Shown piece after piece: positions 31,302 through 44,384 of a stretch of 64,000 nt of DNA. A program made the position numbers and the translations under genes. The notes beneath the pieces are model-generated. The model was not told the DNA's origin. It did not search any database and saw only the letters and a program-made list of their open reading frames with translations. The stretch is from Crossaster papposus. Its lineage: Eukaryota > Echinodermata > Asteroidea > Velatida > Solasteridae. Where the stretch lies: assembly GCA_037893245.1 (NCBI GenBank), contig JBAIAA010000776.1:124001-188000 (forward strand), given 5' to 3'. Each line of letters starts with the position of its first letter. The first letter of the stretch is position 1.

Positions 31302-31546
31302 ACAGGGATGTAGTCGAGTCCACCACAAGTCCCTGCAAGTCCCTGTAAGTCCCTACAAGTCCATCACAAGTCCTTCAGTTCCAATTTAAATCACAAGCTA
31401 TTCAAATCAGCTTTGACAAAAGCATTCCTTTGTCATTGTTCACCCAGTTACTTGTGACTGCCTTTATGAAGGGACTTGTGACTGGCTTCACGAAAGGACT
31501 TGTGAAAGGACTTGCAGGGACTCGACTACAACCCTGCCGGTAGACA
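31302..31546. mobile_element. MITE family B, clean copy
   Basis: Inverted ends AGGGATGTAGTCGAGTCC and GGGACTCGACTACAACCCT. Inner CAAGTCC repeats on the left and GGACTTGTGA repeats on the right fold into a hairpin; about 245 bp. It sits just upstream of the cholinesterase coding start. Confidence 0.92.
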
Positions 31547-31957
31547 CTCTGTTGCGGTTGACTATTATCGTATTATGCTTAAAAAGGGAAGGGTTGGTTT
31601 AAACACCCCACCGGACAAAACAAATATCCCGAATCAAGCATTCGGGTTGTCATCATGTTGTCGTTTGTCTGGATCTCTTTGCGCTCGCGGCGATGTTAAA
31701 ATGGCAATCATCATAGCCCCGCCCGTGATGTTTTGAACAGTCATATAGCTGATGTCCGATATGCGTACTCTGTGAACAAAATATGCCCGCTGGGTGCACA
31801 AAGAGCTAGTGAACGGTGTGTGGACTTGCATGCGTCCAAAGAACGCTCCTCTCTCTCTCTGAACAAAGTAGAGGCAAAATAGGATAAAAGTTACCTGTTA
31901 TAAAAGAAACCATGATACAAATATTGGATTGAAAGAGTGTTCACAGTGCAAGAAAAA

Positions 31958-32044
31958 ATGTGACCCAGCACGAGTAAATGAGACACTTTGCGGCAAAAAT
32001 GAAAATTGAGATTTTGATTTCATCATTTAAAGCTTGTTTAGCTT
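31958..32044. mobile_element. half copy of the 50463-50628 palindrome
   Basis: GTGACCCAGCACGAGTAAAT through GATTTCATCATTTAAAGC matches one arm of the element at 50463-50628; the other arm is absent. Confidence 0.75.
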
Positions 32045-32420
32045 TAAATAAATACTTGCAAGGCATGGCAACAGTAATACACCCGGATGTAATATGCCGA
32101 ATAAACGTTCCACCCACCCGAGATCCACTATCCCACCCACCAACATATAAAGCGAGTAGCTTCCCACGTGGGGGAAAATGTACTCGACTGTGTAGGTTTG
32201 TATACATTTACGAAACTGAGAAACATTTATAATTTTGTTAGGAAATACTTTACCTACAAGGCATGGCAACAGTAATACACCCGGATGGAATTGATCTAAT
32301 AAACGTTCCACCCACCGTACCTATACTATAGCCACCGACCCACCCACCACCAACATATATAAAGCGAGCAGCATCCCAAGTGGGGATTAAAATGTACTCG
32401 AATTTGTACACAACCAATGG
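32045..32420 (-). promoter_or_regulatory. tandemly duplicated TATA-bearing block upstream of cholinesterase
   Basis: Two ~160 bp copies (about 32058-32190 and 32258-32405) share CAAGGCATGGCAACAGTAAT, ACACCCGGATG, AATAAACGTTCCACCCACC, AACATATA(TA)AAGCGAG and AAAATGTACTCGA. On the minus strand each reads TATA-type CTTTATAT followed by ~100 bases ending at a donor-like G|GTAAAG or A|GTATTT. They lie about 1 kb upstream of the cholinesterase ATG, which itself follows a splice acceptor, so one or both could supply the 5' untranslated exon. The repeat is seen; the promoter role is inference. Confidence 0.4.
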
Positions 32421-33229
32421 AGTAGTGGGAGGTGAAATGCTTTTCAAATACGTGTATTATGTATAATATGTAGGAGGACTACATTGTATTATGCGGTACA
32501 TGTACATGTACATGTACGTGTACGTGTACACTGTAAATTGTAAGGTATCATATCGAAAGGCTTCTCAAATGCCGCCATCAAAATTGTCAAAATACAAACC
32601 CCGTTTGCATGTGCTTTGAGAGTGAAAGTATCCGCTCTTACCGTCATATTGACGATGGTGTACAGACTCTCTATTCGCCACTCTACGCCTGAATCTTATG
32701 CACAAAACCATAAGCAACCACGACTCTATCCACTCCGCCATGTTTACAACCTTGATCGACCTTGGTATGGACTATATTATGCATTACGCATGACAGATGA
32801 ATATGTAATAAGTGTGGGTTATTATGAATGGAAGAGCTGTGTACATATAGGGCCTATTATATTGGACTGTCGCTCATCTTGACAGAAAAGCCGGTGCGCA
32901 TGCCACCGTTTTTTTTTGTTCTGTGTAGTGATGTGTAGCTCCATGACTATACAATAAAATCTCCTATGTATGGATAAACACAATTAAGGTATCGGTGAAT
33001 ATTATTAATCAGTGAATAAATGAATAATTCTTCGAATAATTTTTGTAAAGAAATATATGTAAATATTTATATTCCCTTTGACTGGGGCAACATCGATCTT
33101 TATCAACCGTTTAAAATCAAATTGTTTTTCCAATGTAAATAAGATGAAAAAAAAACCCAAAACAAGACTGAGTTTCCAGATTTACAAACATCAGCTATAG
33201 GTTTCCTATAGCCTCATTTACTACGTAAC

Positions 33230-33640
33230 CCTAATCGCAAATCTACCGTAACCCTCAACCCAAACCTCACCTCTCAGCCTATACCTAATGATAACCATTA
33301 TACTCACCCTACTATTACCTAGCCCCTAACCCTACCATTGGGCCCCAACCATCATAGGTGTATTCTGATCCGAACATTAGACCATGTACGAAGATGAAGA
33401 AACAGATTAACCCTATCCCGTAGGCCTACTCTAAATCCTAACTCGAACACTTACACCCTTCCTTAACCCTTACCCAAACACCAACGCCCCCGTAAATCTT
33501 ATTTTTCTTTAGATTTGAAAATACCCCTTTCGCTTAAGGAAATACCCAACTTAAACCCAGTTCTTGCATGACTTCACCAACCCTGTTATTAACCCACATT
33601 CCGACAACCTAAACCTCGCCGAATAACAACGCGTGCCCTG
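33230..33640. repeat. degenerate C/A-rich tract with scattered AACCCTAA-like units
   Basis: Irregular CCCTAACC, AACCCTAA and ACCCTTACCC words on the plus strand without a fixed period. It is low-complexity DNA; no gene. Confidence 0.5.
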
Positions 33641-34253
33641 CATCCGTGATAAATAATTGAATGTATTTATGACGTCATTTACAGCGGCAAATCAAACCTA
33701 GTATCCCGATTCCACTTGGCGTGGCGCCTAGCGGGAATAAACAGAGAAGGGAGATCTCATCATGAAACTCCCTCACTCAAAATTGGATCATAAAGTACAA
33801 GATTATGTTCCTGTTTAGCACTTGAATTCGGGGCAAGGTTTAATTTAGTTCAGACGGCAGACACAAACTGAGTTGTGTCGGTACATAATTATATTTCCGC
33901 TGGGACGGTCATATATTTGTAGGTTTTTAATTAAGAAAAGATAATGTTCGATAAAAGATGTGTTTATAGTAATCGGTACCGTGAATACTTACTTTAAGGT
34001 CATTCCCTTTATTGTTTAAAATAAAAAAAGTGGTAGAGAAACAATCAAAAGTAAGTATAAAACGGTTTCAGTCTTTTCTCAAGTTTTCTGTTGAGCACTG
34101 ATCATGTTGGTAAGTTGATGGTGATTCTAAAAAATAGAAGCTTTTTGAAAATAGCCGTCGACGTTCAGAAGATTTTGTACACGGGAACAAAGCGATATGT
34201 CTCCACAATGATACACATTTGAGAATGTGTGATGTGTGGATAGTAAAAAGTAG

Positions 34254-34636
34254 GATACACCATCTGCAGATATCGAAAAAACTTACTACCGAAATTTAGA
34301 AAAAAATTACTTATTTAAAAGTAAGTAATGATTGTACTGTAGGTTTCCAGCAAAATGATTGCGCTAGATACCCTGTAATTGTTCTGAAAATTAAATTTTA
34401 TAAACAAAATTTTAAGCTCGCCGGACAGCGATCGAAAACAAAACAATAACAACATAAGAACCACTGCCCGACGCAAGTTGAAAACGAACGCCGTTTTTCT
34501 TGCTTTTCTCAGCATGCATGATCATACAACTTTAAAGAGGTCAGTTAAACGATTTTTACTGTAAAATACAACCTTCCAAATCCACCCATTCATGATAATT
34601 CAAGCAATTTCCAATGGTGTATTCTACCTTTAATGC
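34254..34636 (-). mobile_element. MITE family C copy, reverse orientation
   Basis: Begins GTAGGATACACCATCTGCAG and ends TTCCAATGGTGTATTCTACC; contains GAACGCCGTTTTTCTTG and CCACCCATTCATGATAATTC as in the other copies. About 380 bp with ~20 bp terminal inverted repeats. Confidence 0.85.
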
Positions 34637-35222
34637 TGATGTACTTATGGTGATATGTTGTGGTGAAGTGGTGATTTTTTGGTGGTGATCATGGTGATGT
34701 GTTGATGGCGATCGGAGTCACGGTAACATTGAAGTAACATTACTAAGGAGGTGTTAATCGAGATGATTATATGGAAACTTGCAAATATGTGGACGTCTTG
34801 AATGGTAATGAACTGCCGTGAACTGCTGATCTCAGTTATCACCTTTCTTAAACTGACAAGACGAAGCATAATCACAAGACATGACAGTTCCTGACTGTAT
34901 CTCCTTTCCCGAGCCTGCCTCATCCAATTAGGCTAAAACACCTCAAGTATTGAGAGACTACTCGGCGGTGCAATCGGATCCGACACCAATTTGTTTAGCT
35001 GATAAATTCCACGCGGGGCGTTCAATATACTTTATAGTAGAGGACAGCTCTAAGTATATATGACCATACCTTTTCCTATGGTATGACTGTGTGCAAAGTC
35101 ATCTATAGGTCTGAGGCAAAAAGGGAATATAGGTAAATTTGTTATTCAAAGACATCTTGTGTCAAATTGTGATTAGCAAAGATCCAGGTCATATAAACGG
35201 AGTAACATTTTGAAACAAACTT

Positions 35223-35620
35223 AAAGGGATCGTATACGTTTAGTAATTACTCCCAAAATTAATGACAATAAAAACTTACTTAGTAAGAAGTACAGCAGCT
35301 TTGGATAGTATAATGCATTTTTAGAAACTTTTCACTTCAAAGTACTGCGGTTATAGAAAAAGATACCACTTTGCCAGTGTATCTCCAACAATTTGAATCT
35401 GAGAAGCGTTACTGCAGTGACGTTTCTCAGATTGTGTATTCCAATGCAGATTATTCTTCCTGCGTGGACATATAACCGCTCCAGATTTTCGGCAATATCT
35501 CAAAACGCTACCACCTTTTGAAATGAAATTGTTACAGGCTAGTTTTATGGTATATATCTATAACTATATGATTGAAACAAACAGTGGGTTCTAATTACCA
35601 AACGTATACAATCCCTTTAC
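35223..35620 (-). mobile_element. MITE family G copy, reverse orientation
   Basis: AAAGGGATCGTATACGTTTA at the left, CAAACGTATACAATCCCTTT at the right. The interior is the reverse complement of 20474-20864. Confidence 0.92.
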
Positions 35621-36384
35621 ACGAGATATTTACTGATAACACCAGGACAAACTATTAGTTTGCTTCCACTTGTGGTAAATATATGCCGACGTGTTCTACT
35701 TTTAAAATACAACGCACTGATGAAATACGTTTTGTATTGAAGGGTTTTAAACCCCAGTGAGCAGAAAATTATGCCCCAAATCAACCTGCACCCCTAAATG
35801 ATTAAATTGACCCAGAGGCGAGCCCCATAATGAGGTCAAAAAGGTTAGAACGTGCCAACGGGGGTCCAGACTTTTCCCCAAAATATCTCAGTAACGATTT
35901 TATCCTTAATTGGGCCCCCTGGCTCCCGTCCGGAAATATTAAATCACGGCAGGCGACCCTAATTTATTTTCCCTAATAACTAAACCAGGGGAGAACCCAG
36001 ATTGTATATTGGTACAAGTTAGACCTATATACAATGTACCTTCAGAAATCTGTGAAAGTTAGAATTGTGTAATCGTGTGAAAGGGCAAAATTTTGAAAAT
36101 CACTATAATATTTTGTAAAATACTCTAAACACGGCAATACTGCATGCAGTGTACATGTACATGCATTGCAATTGCTGTGTGGACATGTGAATAAAAGACG
36201 TCAACATTATGCAGGGCGATGACAGAATGTGGACTTGCACACGTCAACACAATTAATGAGTCGAATGAAAACTAGCATTTGCTGTTACCATATAGAGGCC
36301 AAAACCCCTGGGCGATCCTATATCACAGTCAGTCAAGAAGTTAGGCAGTTGCTATTCTCCCATGGTCTGTTAGATGACTACCAG

Positions 36385-36625
36385 GGAACAATTCCATGGA
36401 GGTGCTAAGCACAACATTTGTCTTAGTACAAACATGGAGGAATAAGAGTACAAACAACATCTTGCCTATTGAGTTACCAGTCAACTTGAATATCCATGTG
36501 CTTTTCACGCTAAGCATAAACCAGCTGAATACCAATCAAAAACAATATACGTCACTCACCTTAACAAAACTGTTTGTAACCTTGTTTTTTACCAAGAAGA
36601 ATTTTCATGCTAAGCAATTTTGTGC
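36385..36625. mobile_element. MITE family A, diverged copy
   Basis: TCCATGGAGGTGCTAAGCAC to TTTTCATGCTAAGCAATTTT; both outer termini are eroded. Confidence 0.7.
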
Positions 36626-37027
36626 CGATTTTAAAGCATTTACTAGCATAAATATATGACGCCAATGAATGCTTCTGCTGGATAACATAATGCTAAAGAC
36701 TGCGTATTTACCTTCTTGCTTTCTACATTCTAGTATTTTGTTTCGTTTGGCATGAAAAAAGAGAAACAATTCAGATTTGGAGGCCTATTTATTAGTACAT
36801 GTGTAATTGTTCAAGGTTGGGTTTGGGCAACCCCGGAAAGCAATACTAGTATGCAAAACATAGGAGCTCGTTTAGGCAAGATATATAGACATGGAAGAGG
36901 GAGTTTTATACAAGCAGGTGAAAATACATAGTTGAGGCGTTAACGACTGACCATTTCTTTGAACATTCTGGGGATAGAAAATGGCAGCAAGACTTTAAAG
37001 CAGCAACTTGAGGTTCTAATAAAACAC

Positions 37028-37274
37028 ATGGGGCCAATTTCACGGAGCTGCTAAGCACACAAATTTGCTTAGCATGACAATTTGTCCTTGGCAAAAACAA
37101 GGTTACAGACCAAATTTTTACCCGATCTTTATTGTTCTAGATTGATAATCAGCTGTTTTTTTGCTTAGCATGAAAAACATGTATAATTTTGGCTGGTAAC
37201 CTGTTTTTAATGAGCTAGACTTTTTGTGCTAAGCAATTTTTTTTGCTTAGCAGCTCTATGAAATTGGGCCCAGG
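37028..37274. mobile_element. MITE family A copy
   Basis: Complete copy: GGGGCCAATTTCACGGAGCT at the left, AGCTCTATGAAATTGGGCCC at the right. Confidence 0.92.
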
Positions 37275-38731
37275 TATTAAACCACTCGGCTTTACAATCA
37301 ACCCGCCAGTATGAAGCATTTACTACCATTTCAATTAGCAAATGATGAACAGTAAAACTATTATTCAAATTCAAGAATTTGCTTTTTTTCTCAATGTTTT
37401 TACTCCAAAGTAACTTATTTTACGTGTTGCTTAAACTTCCTCTGTTTTAACTTTGTATTCACGCATTGTTTCCAAGTTTCTGAGAATCATTGTCAAATAT
37501 ATTTTTAGGTTGTAGCAAAAAAAAATGAAAGGAAATAATACAAAACAGACAGAAGGTGCCGTTGGTTTTGTGATGATATATCACCTATATCAACGACAGG
37601 CTCGTGTCTGCGCTTTCATTAATTAAAGTCGACGTTTCATTTATTGGCATTTCGAGGGCCTGTTCACCATTAATCAAAATGGTAAGCTCCAAAGTAAAGC
37701 GCGGATTTAACTGATTGAAACAATTCCAGAACCGTTGCAAGTTTGGTTTAGTTAAACGCTACGAGGCTGTACTGTTGAGGGACACCAACGAAACAACAGG
37801 TTTTGAAAAGACATCCTTTTCAATTAATCCAAATTCAAATTGGAAAAAAAAATGTGTAAAATTGCACACACTTTCACCAGAGAATGTCGGAACTTGTTAT
37901 TTCGACACCGATCTCGATGGATCAAAACATCTCGTTGGATCAAACAATCTCGTAAGCCCATTGGCCATTGCGCGCTGTATACGCATTTGTAGCTATTATG
38001 CGCTGGTTCCGAATCTCTCAATTCAAATATGCTACGGGGACCAGTATAAGTACCCTCGTACATTTATAATAGTTATAATTTTAAAAATATGTAGGTACTA
38101 AAACAATGTTTTTCTTAATAAAATATAAAAAATGTATACTATAAGTCCTAAATTAATTTTAGTACAACAAATAAATGAATTAATTTAATAAATAACTAAC
38201 AAATGCTAGCAGTTCTATTGTTGACAATTCCGTTGTTATGGGAGCGGCAACCGATGTGACGGGCGGTGGCATCAATAATTGAACAGCCAATGGGCTATCG
38301 AGAATTGTATTTACATAGAGATTTGTGATGTTGAACAGCAATGGCAATGATTCCATGTTTTAGGGAGGTATGAACGCAAATACATAATCCTCAATTCTAA
38401 GCCCGCACCTTGAACCCTAGACGGCTTGGCTATCAATAGAAAACTCCCGCCATCTGCCGGTTACACTACAGTTATATTGATCACGAACGACGTTTAATTA
38501 TTTTACCGTGTATTGTATGAGAAGTGAGCCTCGACTTAAAAGTTCTACGAAACGGGAAGTTTATAAACTAACACAAACATCAAATTCGAAATACTGACAA
38601 AAAAATAGTGACACCTTTAGTCCATGTTTGTTTATACACATCGATGACACTAGCGAGAAAATGATACTCTTTAGATTCGTAAACGGTTGAAATTCGTTTC
38701 AGGCGGCAGGCGAAATTATAGGTTAGGACTG

Positions 38732-38966
38732 CAGGGATGTAGTCGAGTCCATCACAAGTCCCTGCAAGTCCCTGCAAGTCCCTTCAAGTCCATCACAAGT
38801 CCTTCAGTTCCAATTCAAATCACAAGCTATTCAAATCAGCTTTGACAAAGGCATTCCTTTGTCATTGTTCATCCAGTTACTTGTGACTGGCTTTATGAAG
38901 GGACTTGTGACTGGCTTCACGAAAGGACGTGTGAAAGGACTTGCAGGGACTCGACTACAACCCTGG
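38732..38966. mobile_element. MITE family B copy
   Basis: CAGGGATGTAGTCGAGTCC at the left and GGGACTCGACTACAACCCTG at the right; almost identical to 31302-31546. Confidence 0.93.
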
Positions 38967-39536
38967 TTAGGAGTGCCACTTTGGCCAGACAAAATAACTC
39001 TAACCCACGGGAGAATGTATCAATTAAACAACATTTAAATAAAGGGATAACAAAACTTAACCCAGAGTCATGGCCAATTAAACAACAATAAAAGAGATAA
39101 AGAAAGTAAAAACACGAGCCTGTGATTGGTTCTCCGATTAGTTACTCGTTACCAATTTGTTCGCAGTGGATTGTTTTTTTATTAGGCGCTCCATAACAAA
39201 TTTGCTCCCGGGGCAATGCAATGTTAGTACATGTAATACCTAAAAGTACATAATATTATAGGCCTACTTACAATCTGCTCTAAGGGTAGTAACAAGCTCA
39301 CAGTCGGTGATGAACACACACCATTTGGAGCTATTTTGGATGGTGAATTCTTCTATTAAGCCTCGGGCTTAATGTAAGCTAGTGCTCCAACTCGGAATCA
39401 TCTTACAGCGCTTGGGGAGTTTTTGCAAGAGTGATGTTTTCAACATTTTACACCGGCTTCTGACCCGGTTTTAACATGACTCGCATTTTTGGTCTGGTCA
39501 TATTGTTTCGGGTTATTTTAACCAGTATTTTGGTAA

Positions 39537-39792
39537 GACCAGGGGCCAATTTCATAAAACATGTAAGCACAAAATTTTGCTTAGCACAACAAAAGTCTTG
39601 CTCAGTAAAAACAGGTTATCGGCCAAAACTCCACGTGCTTTTCATTCAAAGCAAAAACCAGCTGAATATACCATTCACAAACAATAAACATCAACGGACA
39701 TTTTGGTTTGTAACCCTGTTTTTACCAAGGAAGGATTTTCATGCTAAGCAAATTTTAGTGCTTACACGTTTTATTAAATTGGCTCCTGGGCA
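39537..39792. mobile_element. MITE family A copy
   Basis: CCAGGGGCCAATTTCATAAA at the left and TTAAATTGGCTCCTGG at the right with the shared interior. Confidence 0.9.
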
Positions 39793-39962
39793 TAGCTGTA
39801 GCATTGAAGTTTCTGCCCGAAATGACACACTTTGTGTACTTTCGCTCATGAATGCAATTTCGCTTTCGCATAAAAAAGAGCGCCAAAATACAAAATAAAA
39901 AAGTTGAAACAAGGTTCAATGGACACAAAGGTACATGTATAACAAAACAGATTGCAGTGCAC

Positions 39963-40210
39963 TGGGCACAATTTCATAGAGCTGCTAAGCAAAAATAATT
40001 GCTTAGCACAAAAAGTCTTGCTCATTAAAAACAGGTTACCAGCAAAAATTATACCTGTTTTTCATGCTAAGCAAAAAAAAACCAGCTGATTATCAATCCA
40101 AAACAATAACGATCAGGTAAAAATTTGGTCTGTAACCTTGTTTTTGCCAAGGAAAAATTGTCATGCTCAGCAAATTTGTGTGCTTAGCAGCTCTATGAAA
40201 TTGGCCCCAG
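39963..40210. mobile_element. MITE family A copy
   Basis: TGGGCACAATTTCATAGAGC to CTCTATGAAATTGGCCCCAG; 170 bp from the previous copy in the same orientation. Confidence 0.92.
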
Positions 40211-42424
40211 GTCTTTGGTAATGTTAGCACTTACCTCAAAGATGGCTGCAATGAACATGGTCTATTGCACATTACATGTAATAGACAGCCATACTCGCAT
40301 CCCACAACACATTGTGTGTCGTACCTGTTCCTTTCTCGATGGTCGTACTAGGGCATATACATGCATTCATCAGTTACCAAAGTCAAGATATAACCACCTT
40401 ACCCAATCTCTTATTTTGATCTGTCTCAGTGAAGAGTTTCTTGAAACCAAATTTCTGGGGACCCGGAAAAAAGCATCGAGCTCGCGCTCGGCTTTCGTGG
40501 TTGAGAGAGTTCTTCCATCGACATTAATCAAATGGATTTGATTTTTTTTTGGTGGCTAATTTGAAAAACGGTGCAGAAGTAAAGCTGAAATTGGAAGTAG
40601 CTAGGATTTGCCTATTTGCCCTGCCCGTGTGTGAATGAAGAGTTAAGGGGGTAGGGGCGACAGATATAGAGGCGGCTAAGGCACGGGATGAAGCGCTTGT
40701 CGTCTAAAAAACAAATCTGAGTTAATGGCGGCCTCCAGTGCGCATGCTCAGATGAAAGAGCATTTAGTATATTACAAGTTCAGAGAAAAGAGCCAAAATG
40801 CACTTCCAGAAATTAAAACAGGGATGTTGATAAAGTCAACGACTGTTTCGTCAGTCCGCAAACTGTGAAGGATTCAAAATTAGCAAAAGAGAAACGGGAA
40901 GGTGACTATGAGTATGAGAGTGACGTGAACCAATTGAGGTTAATGACATGTAAGACAGTCATTAAACTATCATGACAAACTCTACTTTTACATAGTTTTA
41001 TTTCTCAGACAATTCGTGTCGAGAAATTGTTTATACAACGTCAGCTCTTTTCTTCATTTTGGTATAATGAGGCCAGCAATTTTTAGAAGTCTTTTCAACA
41101 ACGATAATTTATAATTACCTAAAAGGTCACGTTTAGCAAAACTGGCTTCTATATCAAAACGCCATATTATAATATAGAACCTGTATTGTTTATTAGTGCC
41201 CCTTTAAGGACAAATACCTAAGACTTACTTAGGAGTGCCGCTTTAAGGGTCCAAAACTAAATATTTAGTAACAGTCTCGGCGGGTTTTAATATCATAATT
41301 CAATTTGTCATATTGGTATACGGCTGGGCGCGCAATTGGCGGAATGGCTGGCGCTTATCGATTCACGGGGCGGCAATTTCGCCATATTACCAGGCGCACC
41401 CGACGGCTGTTTGTGATTGCCCAATCAAAAAGGGCAACATTGGATGGTGACAATCTAATTACGTTAGCGACGCGTTATATTATGCGCCTCATTGGGTGGT
41501 GTGTATCAGACGTCTGGGTGCTGTTTGCTTGTGTCAACGCGGTCTTCTATGGGTCTGTAATATGCGAGTGTTAATTTGGAAGCCCACAGTGAGTGAAAGT
41601 GGTTTTAATCAAAACCAGTTTACACTGTGACAACAAAAAATGCCCGTATAAATTACGTTCGATAGTCGTGCGTGCAGCGAGTTGCCACACATATACCGTA
41701 TTTGTTTACGGTTAAACCGTAATAAATAATACAAAATAATAAAACGTATTGTGTACGGTGTAAGTGACCGGCTCTATACAAAAAAGGGTATTAAGTCGCG
41801 CTGTGCATTATCATGTAATGGCCAACTCAAAGTTGAGAGGATAAACATTTCATCAAAATGTGATTTACATTTTTTGCCATTAATTACATCTTTAACACCA
41901 ATATTTTCAGGTTTCATTCAAAGAAATGTTGATTTTGATGATTAAAGTGGAAAACACGACCATTTTGTGTTCATCGTTCTGTTCTTCTACAACAAAGCCG
42001 GCTATTTCAAATCCTGTTTTCTCAGTTGTGTAATTTGAACTCCAAGGAAGTAATCAACATGCCATATCTCCAGAACGGGAGTAGCTATGGAGCTCTATTA
42101 TATACGAACTGGAAGCTTATGCTGTGGGCTTTCCAACCATGTATATAACTAAATTTCACTATTTTATGACATAATACCCATTATTTAATGTGCAAATGTT
42201 GCCACTTTTTACGTGCACTGATCAGAAATACTTCCCCAAAAATGAACGGTAGGCCCTTATCGTATAAACCGGGTCATTGAAAAATCTTTAAATGCATGCA
42301 TGATCATTTGGGCAAGTCATCGGTAACAACCAGTCAAATACCATGCCTATGTTTTACCAACACCAATTAAATCCATTGTATCGGTATACGAATCTCGTCT
42401 GTCTCGTCTGTCTCGAGATTATCC

Positions 42425-42671
42425 GGGGTCAATTTTACTATGGAGCCGCTGAGCACAAACAAAATTGCTTAGCATGAAAATTCTTTCATTGCAAAGACAG
42501 GGCTACAAACCAATTTTGTGACGTGTATTGTTTCCGACTGGTATGGTTTATGCTTAGCATAAAAAGCACATGGAGATTCGAGTTGGCTGGTAACCTGTTT
42601 TACTAGGCACGATTTTGGTTGTGCTAAGCAAATTTGTGTGCTTAGCACCTCCATGAAATTGGTCCCTGGTA
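42425..42671. mobile_element. MITE family A copy
   Basis: GGGGTCAATTTTACTATGGA to CCTCCATGAAATTGGTCCCT, inner GCTTAGCA/TGCTAAGC repeats. Confidence 0.88.
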
Positions 42672-43460
42672 GTTCTCTCACAGACTATGGAGGAATAAAC
42701 ACTAATTAACTTCTTGACTGATATGATACCAATGCGTGTACAAACAAATATGCAAGAACTTCCAAAGCCGAGTCCAGATTACTGCAAAGGGCATTTTTTT
42801 AACGGTCTTCATTAATTGCTTTCCAAATACTCTCATAAAAGTGTCCCATTTGTAAACTAATGTTGAATTTTGATATGACATTGAGGCATCTTTCTATAAA
42901 TATATCAACATTATGCATAAATCTCAGCTCAAACAGCCGTTGATTTATTTGGTCTAAGCCCTCAGGTACATCGGTATACATGCCATATCAACGTATACGG
43001 TTTTTACGACTGATTGAAGCGCCCAAGCACCGTGTAACCGCGGTATATCCTCTCTACCGCGATTCGTGTACGCATACTGATCCGAACTTCAGATTCTAGA
43101 AGCGGTGGGAATAATTCATTAATGCAGTTTTGGTTGCTTATTCTAGTCTAAAGGGCGGAGTGGGATGAGAGATTGGACAGAGCGTTGATTCCGGAGGTAA
43201 TAACAATTCAGTAGTTACTTTAGAGAAATAGCTTCGGTGTCATAGTCGAAATCTTGACCTTGGCGAAAAAACACTTGCGGTTGGATCAATATGTTTTGTG
43301 TTGCAGCGTCTTCTAAGAAATTAAAGGTCGCCCGACCTTTAACTTATAGTATTGATTAACATTGATAGTTTGGAGGAGGATATGTTTACGGTTTTTGTCT
43401 CATCGTTACCCTTTTGTTTTTCTACATTACGGGCGGTTGGGACACGTGTTAAGAACAAGG

Positions 43461-43686
43461 CAGGGTTGTAGTCGAGTCCCTGCAAGTCCTTTCACAAGTC
43501 ATTTCGTGAAGCCAGTCACAAGTCCCTTCATAAAGGCAGTCACAAGTAACTAGATGAACAATGACAAAGGAATGCTTTTGTCAAAGCTGATTTGAATAGC
43601 TTGTGGTTTGAATTGGAACTGAAGGACTTGTGATGGACTTGCAGGGACTTGCAGGGACTTGTGATGGACTCGACTACATCCCTGGA
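43461..43686. mobile_element. MITE family B copy
   Basis: CAGGGTTGTAGTCGAGTCCC to GGACTCGACTACATCCCTGG; inverted relative to 31302 and 38732. Confidence 0.93.
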
Positions 43687-43858
43687 ACAAGGCATACCTG
43701 AAAACGTTTCCTAGCTCACATTACATCGCAGATTAAATAGACGATATTTCGCCTCTCGTTACCGATGGCCCTTAATTAGCCTCCATCCAACGTTAACAAA
43801 AGCAAATGAAGTATACACTGTACTACTAATATACCAAGAGACAGTGACGGTGCTATAA

Positions 43859-43886
43859 GGGGGGGGGGGGGGGGGGGGGGGGGGGG
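43859..43886. repeat. poly-G tract
   Basis: An uninterrupted run of about 28 G, likely length-variable and potentially a G-quadruplex former. Confidence 0.92.
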
Positions 43887-44384
43887 TCTGTATGTTTCTA
43901 ACAGCGCCCCCAGGAGTAAGTTGATGCCCAGGCCCCCTCCTCCAACTAAAGTCTGGCGCCGCCACTGCAGAGAGGTCAGTTTACGGGTGACGATTTGCAG
44001 TTATGAAGGTCGATTTCCCCTTTAAAATTAATCTTGATAAATGTCACAAAATTATATCCAGATGTTTTCTTTTATGAATATCTCTTCTTATTTTGTGTAT
44101 AGGCCATAGGCTTAGCTATGTGTAATCTTTTTACTAATATAATTAAATTGGCTCATAATTTTCTTGAAAGACCACATTTTGTCAGCAGGTCGATTGCCGT
44201 AAAAGTCTATATTTATTACGTATTACTTAATAATAATTTATAGGCTTAAGGTTATCTAAAAACTACAAGAACAACAAAAGCAACCGTCGGTTAAAAACGA
44301 ACGCCGGTTTTCTTGTTTTTGTTCTGTTTGTCTCGGCATCCATGATTGTAAAACTTGGTTAAACTTATTATAAAATAAACTCAA

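Noticed and set aside
33230..33640. Interstitial telomere repeat
   Set aside because: AACCCTAA-like words are irregular and lack a run of the TTAGGG unit.
37715..38101. 128-residue plus-strand open frame
   Set aside because: No splice logic, domain or codon signature; no recognisable family and AT-rich composition equal to its surroundings.
41305..41574. 89-residue plus-strand frame in a locally GC-rich patch
   Set aside because: No domain, no convincing start or splice context; the GC patch alone does not support a gene.
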